This document shows positions 1 through 18,212 of a stretch of 64,000 nucleotides of DNA, piece by piece. The translations under genes and the position numbers were made by a program. The DNA comes from Scolanthus callimorphus (Eukaryota; Cnidaria; Anthozoa; Actiniaria; Edwardsiidae), in assembly GCA_033964015.1 (NCBI GenBank), contig CM066913.1, positions 9,852,953-9,916,952 on the forward strand. Direction: 5' to 3'. The notes under the pieces were generated by a model. It was not told where the DNA came from, did no database searches, and saw only the letters and a list, made by a program, of their open reading frames with translations. The first letter of the stretch is position 1. Each line of letters begins with the position of its first letter.

Positions 1-209
1 TACAAGTCAAACCCAGTTTACCTTCAACATAAGGAGATTGGAAGTTTTGGGGGGACTTTGGGGGCCTGCGAAGGTGAACATTGGTGGAAACCGATTATAA
101 TTACCCACTTTAAATATTACATTGTACTCCAATCCATTCCATTCCATTCCAATGCATTTCATTTTCTATTCTAACAATGTTAAAATCTGACTGACAATCC
201 AATGCTTAC

Positions 210-1257
210 TTTGGTCACATCTGGGGCCAAACATGTTGTCAGCTGTACACATCTCACAAGCAAAGCCTCCGAAACCATCCTTTGTGGTAAAAATATAAAT
301 AACTATTTAATAGTTTAAAAAAAGATAAATAAATAAAGATAAATCAGAAGAGGGAATTTCTATCATAAAAAAAGATGATGGACAATATCCCAGTTCAACA
401 TTTTTTTCGTGAACATAACAAAAATAGGATAAAAACAATATATTCAGTTTTCAACACAATACAAGCAGGTTAAAATACCCAGGATAAGGGAAAGTAATTT
501 GATGGGAAGAAAGACAAACCTTGGTAAATAAGATATGGACTGAAACAAACCTGACAGGTACAGGTACCATTTCCTTTTTTCTTGTCAGAGCATTTGCCAG
601 CTCCAGTGCATGCTGGATTTCCTGGACATGCTAGAAAATAAAATATCAAATACCATCAGTTAGCTGATCAAACACAATCCAATTCAGATGGCTAAAGGAG
701 TTAAATCAATAAGGAGGGAATATAAATTAAATATGAAATTTGTATGCAGGAAAATATGACACTTAATTGGTGATGTCAGGTGTGCATTGAGTTTTTCAAG
801 ATACCCATTTGTTACTTTGAATATATTATATTTATGTTTTTTTTAGTTCTCTGTAAGTTTTATAGTAATTCAAGCTTGTTTTTCCCTAAAATCATTGGTT
901 TTGATATAATATATCACAGAAATATCTTTTTTAGAAAAGAAAAAGCAGTTTTTTCAAACAGTGACGTGAGCGCCACAGGAGAGACAATAAAAGTTGTAAA
1001 AATATATTGTGTATTTAAATTCTGACGTGTTTTGTCTCTGTCAAAGACTTCATCTGGTAATAAAGAATTACAACTTATTACAAGACAAGACAAGAAGTTT
1101 ATTTTGAAAAGAAATACATGGCATAAATAGATAACGGATGGCGGAGCTGGGGGGCTCAACCCCCCTCCCTACACACACTTTTCGCAGATTTTCATACCGT
1201 ATGTTTTCTGTTTACTCAGCCCTCTTTGTCATACATTGTCTCTAATAACAGTAACCC

Positions 1258-1288
<31 letters not shown>

Positions 1289-3677
1289 ACACATACTTCA
1301 AAATATATTCCGCTGTCCATGTAGATACATACTAGCTACATATGTGAGTTATCTAGTGAAGTTATCTTCAGAAGTGACTATATGCCAAGACGTTCGTAAA
1401 ACACGCAGTATGTTTATTAAGTGTGTATGCTTGTAAAAAGATTTTTTGTGGCCATATAATAGCACTAATCTAATCATATGGCCCCAAAAAATCTATTTAC
1501 AAGCCTGAACATTTTTCTTTATTCCCTAGTGAAGTCTCCGACAGAGACGAAACGCATTTGAATTTAAATACAATATTCTTACAACCTTTATTGTCTCTCC
1601 AGTGCTGCTCTAGGCTTGGTTCCTAGCCCTTACAGCTGGAAATTGAGCCTATTGCTGCTCGCTAGTCAATGTTAAAACATAAGAATATGCAGTTTAGAAA
1701 GTTATGGGTTGCATGTGGCCTTGATAGATAGATAGATAGACTTTAATAAAACCTTGGCAGCCGAAGGCTGAATTATGGCTATTTACAAAATTATGTACAT
1801 ATAAAATGAAAACTAGATTAAAATTTATAATAATATATATAATATCAAAAACTACTTTAAAATGGGTGATCTCACTAAAAACTGTGAAAGTCAATTAATG
1901 GCGTAACGAATTTGCAATGATAAAACTCTGCTGCGCTCGTTTCGTCTTGCTCACAGGGACGTTAAAATATCTTGGATTCCTGAGTGATATCATACATTCA
2001 TTACGCGGCGGTAGTAAGTGGTGGAGCCTGTGTGTTGGAAGCAAGACCTGCTCAAAAAGGCGCGCAGTGAGGTCTTCTCTGCGCGTATTTAGCCGTGGCA
2101 AATTCAGTCCAGCGCACGCATCTGAATAACTCAAATCTGGAAAGATAATTCTAAAGGCGCGCTTTTGTAAACTTTCCAAATCATCTGATAGATATAATGG
2201 GAGGCTATTGTGAAAAGTTTCACAAGCATATTCTGCTACCGGTCTGATGCACATAGTGTAGAAGGAAATGAGCTCGCGTGGGTCTAAACACGCGCGCTTA
2301 AGTTGTCTTAAGAGGTACAATCTACCAGCTACCTTCTTGACTACATTAGAAATGTGTGCATTCCATTTCAAATCATCAGAGATGGTGAGACCTAATAACT
2401 TTACGCTTTGGACCACTTCAATGTCCTTGTTATTGATGACGATAGGTGAAAATGCACTATTTGATTTTGAACTTGCACTTGCAGCTGCTAACTATCCACA
2501 GATCCCTAGTTGCATAAATCAAAGCTCTGCTATTGAACTGGTAAACAAAACAATCAATAGAAGAGGAAATATCACACATCTATAAACTGTATCAAAGATT
2601 CTTTAGGTGTCAACCTATTTTTCATTTTCCAGTCTGCATTTTTCAGTCTGCATTTTCTGGCATGCATTTTGGACCTGATTGTCTCCCAGACAGCTGAAAA
2701 ATGTGTAAACAATACAATACAATTATGAAGCAGTATTAAAAACTGAGAATAAGCATCATATCTAATTCTATATATTATTATTTTTATTTTCTTAGTTCAT
2801 GAAGTGTCTACATGCAGGAGCAAATATTATTTTATTGATTTCACACTTTGCATATATATCAAGTATATAGCATGGTATGTAATATCATGCACACCATTGT
2901 ATGTGTATTTTGTCATTGGCAGGGGTTTGGTGGCAGAGAGGTTATTATTATTATTTATATCTTATACTGTATTTCACAGCCTTTCTGTTAATAATAAACT
3001 TCTCTCTTGGGCCAAATCGAAAATTGTGTGTTGTTGTGTTGTGGGACCTCTTCTGGGGAATCATGTGTATTTTGTGCCTCACTATAGCAAATTCAAATAT
3101 TAACAAACAACAAACTGAAGATTCTGAAAAAAAAAGAATGATTTAAAAATTCCATAGTAATTTTAAAAAACTAGCAAAACAAGCAAAACTTTGAGAATGT
3201 TTTTCCTGCTCCTCGTAGGGTTCTTTGTTCTTCTAGTTTTGGAAAAGAAATCACCTTAACCCTTGTCAACGTAATAAATTATGCCTACAACATGCCAAAA
3301 CATTATTAAGTGAACTATAGAGCAACCATACCTTGGCAGTCATGCCCCCAGTAACCATTACAACATTCCTCATAGCTCTCGTTCCGCGCGCACAGATGAT
3401 GGCATCCACGAGTAAAAATAGTTGTACTCCATGCTCTAAAGTGTAGTGATATGTAACAAAAACTTTGAATTCCTGCTCCAGGAGTTAGATGTGTGTAACC
3501 GTCCGGGCATCGCAACAAAGAATTATACGAGCATTCCCTACAACGCGATCTATATACCACAATGCGATTTCCATTGCAGAATCTGTCGCCCAATACTTCA
3601 ATGTAATTCGTCACAGCAACGACAAAAATTGAAAAGATCAGAGAAGAACTGAGTTTCGGGCAGAAACTGCAATACAT
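210..3677 (-). CDS. Stabilin-like scavenger receptor, N-terminal exons (partial)
   Basis: Three exons join in phase on the minus strand: 3677-3332, 630-551 and 279-210, and the gene runs on past the left edge. Exon 1 starts at an ATG followed by a hydrophobic stretch (LIFSIFVVAV) that fits a signal peptide. It then carries cysteines in the stabilin N-terminal pattern, including CPDGYTHLTPGAG, a CHHLC element and CCNGYWGHDC. Exon 2 encodes an EGF-like segment (CPGNPACTGAGKCSDKKKG then CTCQ). Exon 3 continues with DGFGGFACEMC and FGPRC. In stabilins this N-terminal cysteine-rich module precedes EGF and fasciclin repeats of a type I membrane receptor for endocytic clearance. Splice sites are CAA-G/gtatgg, ctag/CA, CAG/gtttgt, aaag/GATGG and gtaagc. 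Membership of the stabilin family is well supported. Which paralogue it is, and whether it is a receptor or a shorter secreted form, cannot be told here. Confidence 0.72.
631..3331 (-). other. Intron 1 of the stabilin-like gene
   Basis: This is a 2.7-kb AT-rich intron. It holds a poly-C/(CA)n tract at about 1254-1292, a truncated LINE (1722-2490) and otherwise unremarkable low-complexity sequence. Open frames around 780-1160 and 2800-3146 are short and AT-rich and show no domain. Confidence 0.6.
1722..2490 (-). mobile_element. 5'-truncated non-LTR retrotransposon (LINE), reverse-transcriptase C-terminus
   Basis: A minus-strand open frame (codons from about 2490 to the stop at 1895) encodes the end of a LINE ORF2. 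It shows the thumb-like segment VKLLGLTISDDLKWNAHI, then GRLYLLRQLKRACLD, SFYTMCIRPVAEYAC and LQKRAFRIIF, which are typical of CR1/RTE-like LINEs. After the stop a short 3' region ends in a (TCTA)n microsatellite on the element's strand (1722-1740). The 5' end is lost inside the polymerase domain, as usual for target-primed reverse transcription. The element lies in the stabilin intron in the same orientation as the gene. It cannot move by itself. Confidence 0.8.
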
Positions 3678-3969
3678 AGTGACTTTTTCACGATTTCATG
3701 TTTCCCCTCGAGAGATCGAGATGTGGTTAAGTTACGCTTGAAACGTATTCGAAGATCAGATGCAATTCTCTCCGAATAGCCCACATACATGCAAACCTAA
3801 AATAGCAACTCAAATGATGGACAGATTAGCATTTATGCTTACTAGAGCGCCCAATCAGAGGGCATGTCTACTGGGCACTCAAATGGAAACTGAATAGCAG
3901 AAGAAAACGGCAAGATTCCATTCCCTTGGCCGACCTGTTTCGTTGCAAATCTTCTGTGAAATAGGGAAT
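3678..3969. other. Upstream flank of the stabilin-like gene
   Basis: This short stretch separates the stabilin start codon from the left end of the ISL2EU transposon. It presumably holds the stabilin promoter. No TATA box or repeat is obvious. Confidence 0.4.
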
Positions 3970-4648
3970 AGACCTTTCCGAAGTTTTCGCCGCCATCTTG
4001 GAAAGGTATGCAAACTTTGGAGGCGCGGTTACCAAGCCTAAACAAATTCGCCTTGGAATCTCTTGACACTCTTAATTTACGAACAATTTTACGAAGAAAA
4101 CGCTGTTTTAAACTCGCCGATTTCAAAGATTGTTCAAGGTAAGACACTCTAGAAGGAGTTTAGCTATTCTTGGAAGCGATCGGGCTTGATTTTGTTGTAT
4201 TTTGAACGAGTTTTTTCTGACTGAATTGTCAAGTCGACCAAACAAGAAAGCGATTTCTGCAAACTGTACCAGCGTTGTGAATAAAATTCGCTTTTCTCCA
4301 ACAATAGCGTGTGTTTTGTTTATTTGAACTAGCTTGGCATATTTAGTGTTCATATTTTTTTGTAATCTCATTCATTAAATATTTGATCGGAGACGTTTAG
4401 ATCGAAAATTATGGCGTCTTTCTACGAGCGGACTCTGTTACTCTTCAGCTCGTGAAACATCCAGAGATCAATCATCAAACAACAGTCTATTCTCAGTCAT
4501 CGTTTAAAAATAAATCTAAGTAATTTGAACTAGAATTATCATTACTGATTTTCCAGAGGAATAGCTTACAATAGAAAATGAACTGAACTCAAATACTCCA
4601 TTAAAAAAACAGAGTTTACAAAGTAGAAGTACAGGTAGTTTCTGCATC
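3970..4648. repeat. Left terminal inverted repeat of ISL2EU
   Basis: This copy is the near-identical reverse complement of 8871-9562, with only scattered differences. For example, the left end reads CCATCTTGGAAAGG where the right-end complement reads CCATCTGGAAAGG. It includes a CGCCGCCATCTT motif that resembles a YY1 site. Open frames within it are non-coding shadows. Confidence 0.85.
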
Positions 4649-4702
4649 TTAGAATTAACCAGTATTAGGAGTATTAGAAAGACCTTTATACTCTTCTTCT
4701 CC

Positions 4703-5066
4703 GGGGGGGGGGGGGGGGGGACTCTAAGGTTAAAATGGTAGGGGTGACTGTCGGGAAACTTGAATTTCCACCCTAAAAAATACCTGGTGGGAAAAAATTT
4801 CCACCCTAAAAAATGCCCCTCAGTCTGAAAATACCCTTAAAAATACCAACAATTTTAACAGATTAATTATTCTGGCCGTTTATTTGATATACATATCAAA
4901 TGTATCAAATATTTTGGGCCTATGTACCTTATTTGCGTGAGAACCCCCTAAAAAATACCTATTTTTTCTTACCATACCACTTTCAACCCTAACCCTGCCG
5001 ATTTCAACCCCTAAAAAATACGACGGTCACCCCTAGCATTCGAATATAGGGAGCCCCCCCCCCCCC
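4703..5066. mobile_element. MITE-like element with poly-G/poly-C ends, nested in ISL2EU
   Basis: The element runs from an 18-base G run to a 13-base C run. Its inner ends are inverted: TAGGGGTGACTGTCG on the left, and the complement of CGACGGTCACCCCTA on the right. Between them are repeated phrases such as CCCTAAAAAATACC. It has no coding capacity. The same style of element recurs at 22069-22421 and 59348-61207. Confidence 0.65.
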
Positions 5067-5212
5067 TAAAACAGCTTTTTAATAGAGTCAGTCAGCAGAT
5101 TTTATTATGCAAGCTGTTTTATTAGAACATCTATGGAACAAGTAACTAACAGTAAAGTGAATATAGGCAGACAAAGTAGTGTAGCATCCTTTATTTCACA
5201 TTTTAGATTGCA

Positions 5213-7131
5213 ATGGCGAGCTGCTCCTATGAGTCTTTTCTGTCAGATACAGTCGGGAACCTGAAAGACTTTTTAGGACTGAGAGGTGTTCCTACCAATG
5301 GCAACAAGATCGAGCTTGTTGCCAAAGCTTATGGAGCAAGTGAGCTAAAGTTACCAATTAAACTTTCCCAGGAGGAGCACATTGAACGCCTTAAAAGGGA
5401 GTATGCATCAAGGATAGAAACACATAATTTAGAAGATCCAAAGCAAATTCCCAATGACCATTGGTTAGACGATGTTAGCAAATGGCCATCTGTTGACATT
5501 GGCAAAATATTCAGTTACATAATTTCCAAAAAGGAATTTGATTTAGACTACATTGGGAAATATAAAGATCAAAAAGCTTACTCCTATTGGAAGAGTAATT
5601 TTGTAGACACTATATATATTGCAGAGAGCAAGGATGACATTTGTTTTTTGAAAACAAAAGTAACTCCCTCCCAGAATATAAGAGAGGAACAAAAAGATGT
5701 TTGGGTAGCTGTACAGAAAGATGGCAATGTGGTGTGTGGTTGGTGTTCTTGCATAGCAGGAACAAGTGCTACCTGTAACCATATGATTGCCGCCCTGTAC
5801 AAAGTAGAGTATGCGCATTCACATGGGTTTACAAACCCAGCTTGCACTTCACTTCCTTGTGGCTGGAATGTATCCACAAGGAAAGATGTTCAAGCATGCA
5901 GGTTAAGTGACCTGAATGTCAGGAAAGATAAACGTACAAACACTGATGAATCCAAAGGACTGATGTCTGAAAATTGGAAAACGTTTGATCCTCGCAAAGA
6001 GGGGCAAAGGGTAGTAACTGAAAGACAGAAGGCTTCTCTTCTAAGTAACATACGAGAAGTAAACCCCTCTGCCAAAGTGTTACAGCTCTTTGATGAACCT
6101 GAAACTGTGGGGAGCCAATCTCCAACTCAAATGAAGGACCGGGCTGCAGAATATATAAGAACTCATTCACATCAAAATGGGACAGACTTGGTAAATGGAT
6201 TTTTGGAAAGCTTGTCTGTAACATGTTCGGAAGCCTCAAAAATCGAGCAGATCACACGAGGAGAAGCTAATTTTGCCACCTGGCAAGAGGAACGAAAAGG
6301 AAGATTAACTGCCTCTAATTTCAAAGAAATTTCAAATTCAGTAGACAATTTAGCCAAAGCGAGGGGTAAGGTGAAACCTAAAACAACCCCCCTTTTAAGT
6401 AAACTAGTTTCTGGAGGACCCTCCTTGGCAAACATTCCAGCAGTAAAATGGGGTTTGGAAAATGAGGACAAGGCATACCAAGAATTTCATGCATATGCCT
6501 TGTCCAGGCATAAAAATGCAAAGCTGCAAAAATCCGGCCTTCATGTGATGGAAAATAGACCATACATTGCAGCAACTCCAGATGGCATATTGACATGTTC
6601 TTGCTGTGGAGTCTCATCACTGGAAATCAAGTGTCCATACGGCACTTGAAAGTATGTGATGGCTGGAACTCTACAGATTTCCTTGAAATGAGGGAAAACA
6701 AAATAACACTGAAAAAAACACACAAGTATTATTACCAGGTAACAGGACAAATGGGTGTAACAAAGGCAGCCCAGTGTTTCTTTATTATATGGACACCGCA
6801 AGAACTACATGTTACTACCATAAAATTTGATCCCTCCTTTTGGTCAAGGGTTCTTATCAATCTAGATGTCTACTTCAAGGCCTTCATGGTTCATGTTTTA
6901 TTAAACTTGCGAGAGATCTTTCACTGTCCTGAATGTGACAAGGTCATTTTAGAGCCAGAAGAAATTTCAGACACTCTCCAAAACAGTATTCAGTGCGATC
7001 ACTGTGGTGCTTGGTACCATTTCAGCTGTGCCCACCTTAAGCATCTTGATGATAACCAAGATTGGGTGTGCAGCCCCTGTCTGATGGATATGACCAGTGA
7101 CACTCCAGGAAATGCCATATGTGTACTTTAA
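5213..7131 (+). CDS. SAP/SWIM/YqaJ-nuclease/PHD protein of ISL2EU (one-base frameshift)
   Basis: This is the second protein of the transposon. The N-terminus has a SAP-like helix pair (LKDFLGLRGVP...KIELVAKAYG). A SWIM zinc finger follows at about residue 175-195 (CGWCSCIAG...CNHM). A YqaJ/lambda-exonuclease-type domain spans about 345-500 with its catalytic set visible: GLENE, TPDG and LEIK. A PHD finger closes the protein (CPECDKV ... CDHCGAWYHFSC ... WVCSPC). The frame breaks at about 6645-6647, immediately after the LEIKCPY motif. It resumes one base off as LKVCDGWNSTDF and then TLKKTHKYYYQVTGQMGV, which is standard YqaJ sequence. One missing base therefore explains the break. The protein presumably acts with the transposase in excision or repair, but its exact role in ISL2EU is not established. 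Confidence 0.82.
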
Positions 7132-7159
7132 ATCAGTTAGTAAGACCACATTCATAAGG

Positions 7160-7320
7160 TGGCCAAGGGGGACTATTTGACTTTAAAAATACTGGTTGAA
7201 ATTTGTCAGAGATACATTTTTAAAAACTGAAACAAATTGGTTGATGGCATATTTTAATAATTGTTTGTGAAAATGTCCAAACCATCCCTTAAAGTCAAAT
7301 GGTCCCCCTATGCCCCAAGC
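7160..7320. repeat. Small palindromic MITE between the two ISL2EU genes
   Basis: The left arm AGGGGGACTATTTGACTTTAA is inverted at the right as TTAAAGTCAAATGGTCCCCCT, with an AT-rich centre. Similar termini (CCATTTGACTT) occur in the element at 17917-18106, so this may be a related family inserted between the convergent genes. Confidence 0.55.
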
Positions 7321-7413
7321 ACTTTCAGTTTTTATTAGCCAGGCCTACCATAATGTTACATGCAGAAATAGAGCAGTCATATGTTCACATTTATCCTAAT
7401 GCTAGTGACTGAT

Positions 7414-8838
7414 CTACTTACATAATGGATTCTGGAGGTTGCTCAAAATGCAAACAACCTTGAAAATATCATCACATATGGGAAGGCAATTGACCGGTAG
7501 ATTGCCCTTCAGAATTCGGAAATTCTTAAGCCTTCCAATTGCTTGCTCAACATAAATTCGCATGTTGGCTAACCGAGATGTTTCTTTGACAGCAGATGAA
7601 TCCATTTGAACACCGGTGCGACAGCTTGGTGGGATGCAAAGCGATGCTCTCCTCAGCAAAAGTTCATCCTTAATCTTAAACCCACGATCTGCCAAAACTT
7701 GATCATGTGGCTCGATTTGTTCTAGAAACCCACTGTCTCTGACAATGAATTTATCAGAAGCACGCCCCCCATATGTTGGAGAGAGGTAGCATACTGCCCC
7801 AGTTGGGGTTATGCCAACCGTAAACTTGACTGTGCAGTGATGTTTGTATTCCGACCACAGGGCTGCTTGAACATCAAGTGCACTTGGTGTTTCTGTGAAT
7901 ACCTCTGTACAGTCAATGATGCATCGCACTCTAGGAAAAATGCGCTGGAAAGAATATGGAAGTGTATGGCGAATCTGCTGACGCGTTGGCCAGGATATCA
8001 GCCATCCAAGTTCTTTAGACAGTAGCCTTGTCCATGTAATGTATGTTTCTGTTACTGTTGTAGGTGACACTTTGAATCTAAAAGCTAGATCTTCAATTAA
8101 AAGACCAAGCCTGAGTCTCATTAATGTCAGCAAGAGCTCTTGCTCCAAAGTAAGATTTCTGATAGGCCCTCTTTTGAACGATGGAGCATCAGTGCCTGCC
8201 TCCTCATAAAATGCAAAAATCATAGAGAGGCGATTCGATGAAGACTCTTTCAGAACTGATTTTTCAAAGTTCTTGTCTCCTCTCCAGTAGTTCATATTTA
8301 ATGCCTTTGAGCTGACATGATTAAAAACTACTTTAAACATTTTGGAGTTGTCAAGCCCCGTAAAAAATCGAACATCACTGTCCCTTGTGAGGTACTCAAA
8401 CCTCATGTCTGGCCTAGCATCAGAGGGAGCTGGTATCTCTTCCTGGATCTCCATTTTAACATCAAAAAGTTGGGTTTTACATTTAGGGGAAGGTGTGATT
8501 CTTTTTGCATTCCTTCCTAGTCGCATCCTTTTCCTTTCAGGGGTTGGACTGCCTGCTTCTGACTCTGTGAGAAACCAGACTGGATGGGGATGATCAGGGG
8601 TTGGTTGTCCATCAACAAAATGATTTGCACAGACAAAAGTGCCACCTCCCGGGCTGCTAAAGTGTTTCCTCCCTTTAGCAATATTGGAAATCCAAACTGG
8701 TCTTTTAGCACTGTTTGTTGTGAATTTGAAAAATCTCATCTCCCTGACATTTGAGTGAACTAACCATTTCTCTGGATACCGTGCATCGTTGTCACATGGC
8801 CCAACACAACATCGTGCATGAGGTGGCAGTCCTGTCAT
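7414..8838 (-). CDS. THAP-domain DDE transposase of ISL2EU (intact)
   Basis: This is an uninterrupted protein of 474 residues from the ATG at 8838; the nine in-frame codons upstream begin with TTG. The N-terminus is a THAP zinc finger: CCVGPCDNDARYPEK, then FFKFTTN, W...IAKGRKHF and CANHFVDG, ending near HPVWFL. It is followed by a basic linker with a nuclear-localisation-like KRMRLGRNAKR. The C-terminal half is a Harbinger-type DDE nuclease domain (DDE_Tnp_4). Its three acidic residues are in IIDCTEVF, LADRGF and EQAIGRLKNFRIL, with TVGITPTGAVCYLSPTYGG between the first two. The family binds the element ends through THAP and catalyses cut-and-paste transposition. No stop or frameshift is seen, unlike its partner gene. 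Confidence 0.9.
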   Translation of the reverse strand: MTGLPPHARCCVGPCDNDARYPEKWLVHSNVREMRFFKFTTNSAKRPVWISNIAKGRKHFSSPGGGTFVCANHFVDGQPTPDHPHPVWFLTESEAGSPTPERKRMRLGRNAKRITPSPKCKTQLFDVKMEIQEEIPAPSDARPDMRFEYLTRDSDVRFFTGLDNSKMFKVVFNHVSSKALNMNYWRGDKNFEKSVLKESSSNRLSMIFAFYEEAGTDAPSFKRGPIRNLTLEQELLLTLMRLRLGLLIEDLAFRFKVSPTTVTETYITWTRLLSKELGWLISWPTRQQIRHTLPYSFQRIFPRVRCIIDCTEVFTETPSALDVQAALWSEYKHHCTVKFTVGITPTGAVCYLSPTYGGRASDKFIVRDSGFLEQIEPHDQVLADRGFKIKDELLLRRASLCIPPSCRTGVQMDSSAVKETSRLANMRIYVEQAIGRLKNFRILKGNLPVNCLPICDDIFKVVCILSNLQNPLCK

Positions 8839-8870
8839 AACTAACCTGCAATAAATTTTATCCAAGAAAC

Positions 8871-9562
8871 GATACAGAAACTACCTGACTACCTACCTGG
8901 AACTACTTTGTAAACTCTATGTTATTTTAATGGAGTATTTGAGTTCAGTTTTCATTTTCTATTGTAAGCTATTCCTCTGGAAAATCAGTAATGATAATTC
9001 TAGTTCAAATTACTTAGATTTATTTTTAAACGATGACTGAGAATAGACTGTTGTTTGATGGTTGATCTCTGGATGTTTCACGAGCTGAAGAGTAACAGAG
9101 TCCGCTCGTAGAAAGACGCCATAATTTTCGATCTAAACGTCTCCGATCAAATATTTAATGAATGAGATTACAAAAAAATATGAACACTAAATATGCCAAG
9201 CTAGTTCAAATAAACAAAACACACGCTATTGTTGGAGAAAAGCGAATTTTATTCACAACGCTGGTACAGTTTGCAGAAATCGCTTTCTTGTTTGGTCGAC
9301 TTGACAATTCAGTCAGAAAAAACTCGTTCAAAATACAACAAAATCAAGCCCGATCGTTTCCAAGATTAGCTAAACTCCTTCTAGAGTGTCTTACCTTGAA
9401 TGATCTTTGAAATCGGCGAGTTTAAAACAGCGTTTTCTTCGTAAAATTGTTCGTAAATTAAGAGTGTCAAGAGATTCCAAGGCGAATTTGTTTAGGCTTG
9501 GTAACCGCGCCTCCAAAGTTTGCATACCTTTCCAGATGGCGGCGAAAACTTCGGAAAGGTCT
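8871..9562. repeat. Right terminal inverted repeat of ISL2EU
   Basis: This is the reverse-complement partner of 3970-4648. It begins about 30 bp from the transposase start codon, so the transposase promoter probably lies within the repeat. Confidence 0.85.
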
Positions 9563-10190
9563 ATTATAAAAGTCTGATCGCTCAATGTCTTAACAAATAC
9601 TTTAACGCGACACAAATTTTAATTTCAAGTATTATCAGTCACGCTAAGTTGCAGTGAAGCAAAGTAAAATAGTGTTTCCTCAACCGTTTCAATCTCAAAG
9701 TTAAGTCTTAAGTTAAATTCAAAACCGGAAAGCGCGCGAAAGTTTGCAAACTTCTAAAACAAATACGATGGCTCAGAGGCGGTTAAGCAATCTAAAAGAC
9801 TAACTCTAATTTATTTAGGTACCGTAGTGTCTTATAAGATATTTACCATATAGATGTCCTGTTGCGTAGCTACGCTATATATTTTTTTCTCGTTCCAATG
9901 CAAATTCGTGTCTGTTTGTCGTGTCGATTCGGGAAGCAGATGCGGCGTAAAACAAGCAGGCGCTCCTTGCTACGACAAACGCGGAGACTTCTGGGTAAAT
10001 AACAGGCGCTAAAAATTATGCAGCCTCAATGTCCCTACGGTATTACGTACCATGCGCAGACTTTTCCGAAATCGAATCATTCTGCGCTCTTCCTTCGAAC
10101 GCTTGCAATGTTTTTCTAACACTGGATGTGGTTTCGACCTGTTTTCTTCATTTTATCTTTGAGTTTTTGTGTTATAAGTAGACTGCAAGC
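9563..10190 (+). promoter_or_regulatory. Upstream region of the p38 kinase gene
   Basis: This is single-copy-looking sequence between the ISL2EU end and the p38 start codon. It presumably contains the promoter and 5' UTR. No TATA box, uORF of note or repeat is evident. The start codon at 10191 is preceded by CTGCAAGC. Confidence 0.45.
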
Positions 10191-17303
<7,113 letters not shown>

Positions 17304-17916
17304 TAACACTTATGAGATTTTATATTCTGAGTTTCTCATCTGTGTCACTTTGTGACAGAGGACATTTTCCTTTGTATTCACTGGGATGATGAGCTACCAG
17401 CCCAGCGAATAGAAGGAAAAGATACCTCTCTAGTAGGGAAACAAATCTTACCCACATTCACCAAAACTTTATATTTAAGGTCGGGCTAAACGATACGTTG
17501 AGAGCCGGGCTTGGCATTTTCGCACCACCAACACTCAACATGATTGATAATTAATGTACTTCATGTTGTTCAAACATCTTACACTCAATAGTTTTGTGTT
17601 ATTGCGAATTTATGTTCCTGTGTGATGTCCAACTCGACTCCAAGACTTTGAAAGACATCGGAGTTTCAAAGTTTTTCAAAATGTAGACTTTATTTGCATA
17701 TCTCTGTGCTTGATAGTTCAGCTCCAGTGGCTCGCCCTCAAAATGGAAGTCGAAGTCGGTCACTCAACATTTATCGTTTGGCCTGGGACTTTAGACAGCA
17801 GTTTGTTCTTCTTCGATTTTTTAAAAGAAAGTTTCATAAAGTAACTATGTTTAAACTAAACACCAGCGTGAATGTGGCATCACGAGATAAAAGGAGGTTC
17901 TACCACCCCTACTATA

Positions 17917-18106
17917 AGGGGCCGACCATTTGACTTCTGAGGGGGGGGGGTGGATGATTTAAAAAAAATATTCTGCACGGGATATTTGTTATAATCCTCA
18001 ACTAATTTTACGAAATAAATATCCTACAATATCTAAGAGAAGTAAAAAAAAATCTTGCAAAAAAAATCGTCCACCCCTCCCCTCAAAAGTCAAATGGTCG
18101 GTCCCT
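17917..18106. mobile_element. MITE with AGGGGCCGACCATTTGACTT ends
   Basis: The 190-bp element folds into a near-complete hairpin. The left arm AGGGGCCGACCATTTGACTT is inverted at the right as AAGTCAAATGGTCGGTCCCT, followed inward by G-rich and A-rich tracts that also pair. Confidence 0.75.
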
Positions 18107-18141
18107 AAGCAATTGCTGGTTTGCACGTGACGTCATTGGCA

Positions 18142-18212
18142 GCCATGTTGGTGTACAGGAACAAGAACAAGAACGTATATTTGTTGCTCTTTGTTCTGTA
18201 CACCAACATGGC
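18142..18212. repeat. 71-bp hairpin
   Basis: The left arm GCCATGTTGGTGTACAGGAACAA pairs with TTGTTCTGTACACCAACATGGC on the right, leaving a loop of about 25 bases. It is probably a minimal foldback element. Confidence 0.65.

Larger units (their letters stand above)
3970..9562. mobile_element. ISL2EU-type (Harbinger-related) DNA transposon, two genes, long TIRs
   Basis: The element is 5.6 kb and is bounded by inverted repeats beginning AGACCTTTCCGAAG on the left, with the matching GGAAAGGTCT on the right. Both ends are flanked by the dinucleotide AT (3968-3969 and 9563-9564), which fits a 2-bp target duplication. Inside are two convergent genes: a SWIM/YqaJ/PHD protein (plus strand) and a THAP-DDE transposase (minus strand). 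From my recollection of the family, this combination of a THAP transposase, a YqaJ exonuclease and AT duplications is diagnostic of ISL2EU elements in the PIF/Harbinger-ISL2EU-Spy group. The transposase is uninterrupted, so the insertion is probably young. A poly-G/poly-C MITE (4703-5066) and a small palindromic insert (7164-7318) sit inside it. The right end lies about 630 bp upstream of the p38 start codon. Confidence 0.85.

Noticed and set aside
4123..4371. 82-codon frame at 4123-4371 and its twin at 9162-9410.
   Set aside because: These are the two terminal inverted repeats of ISL2EU; the frame appears twice because the repeats match.
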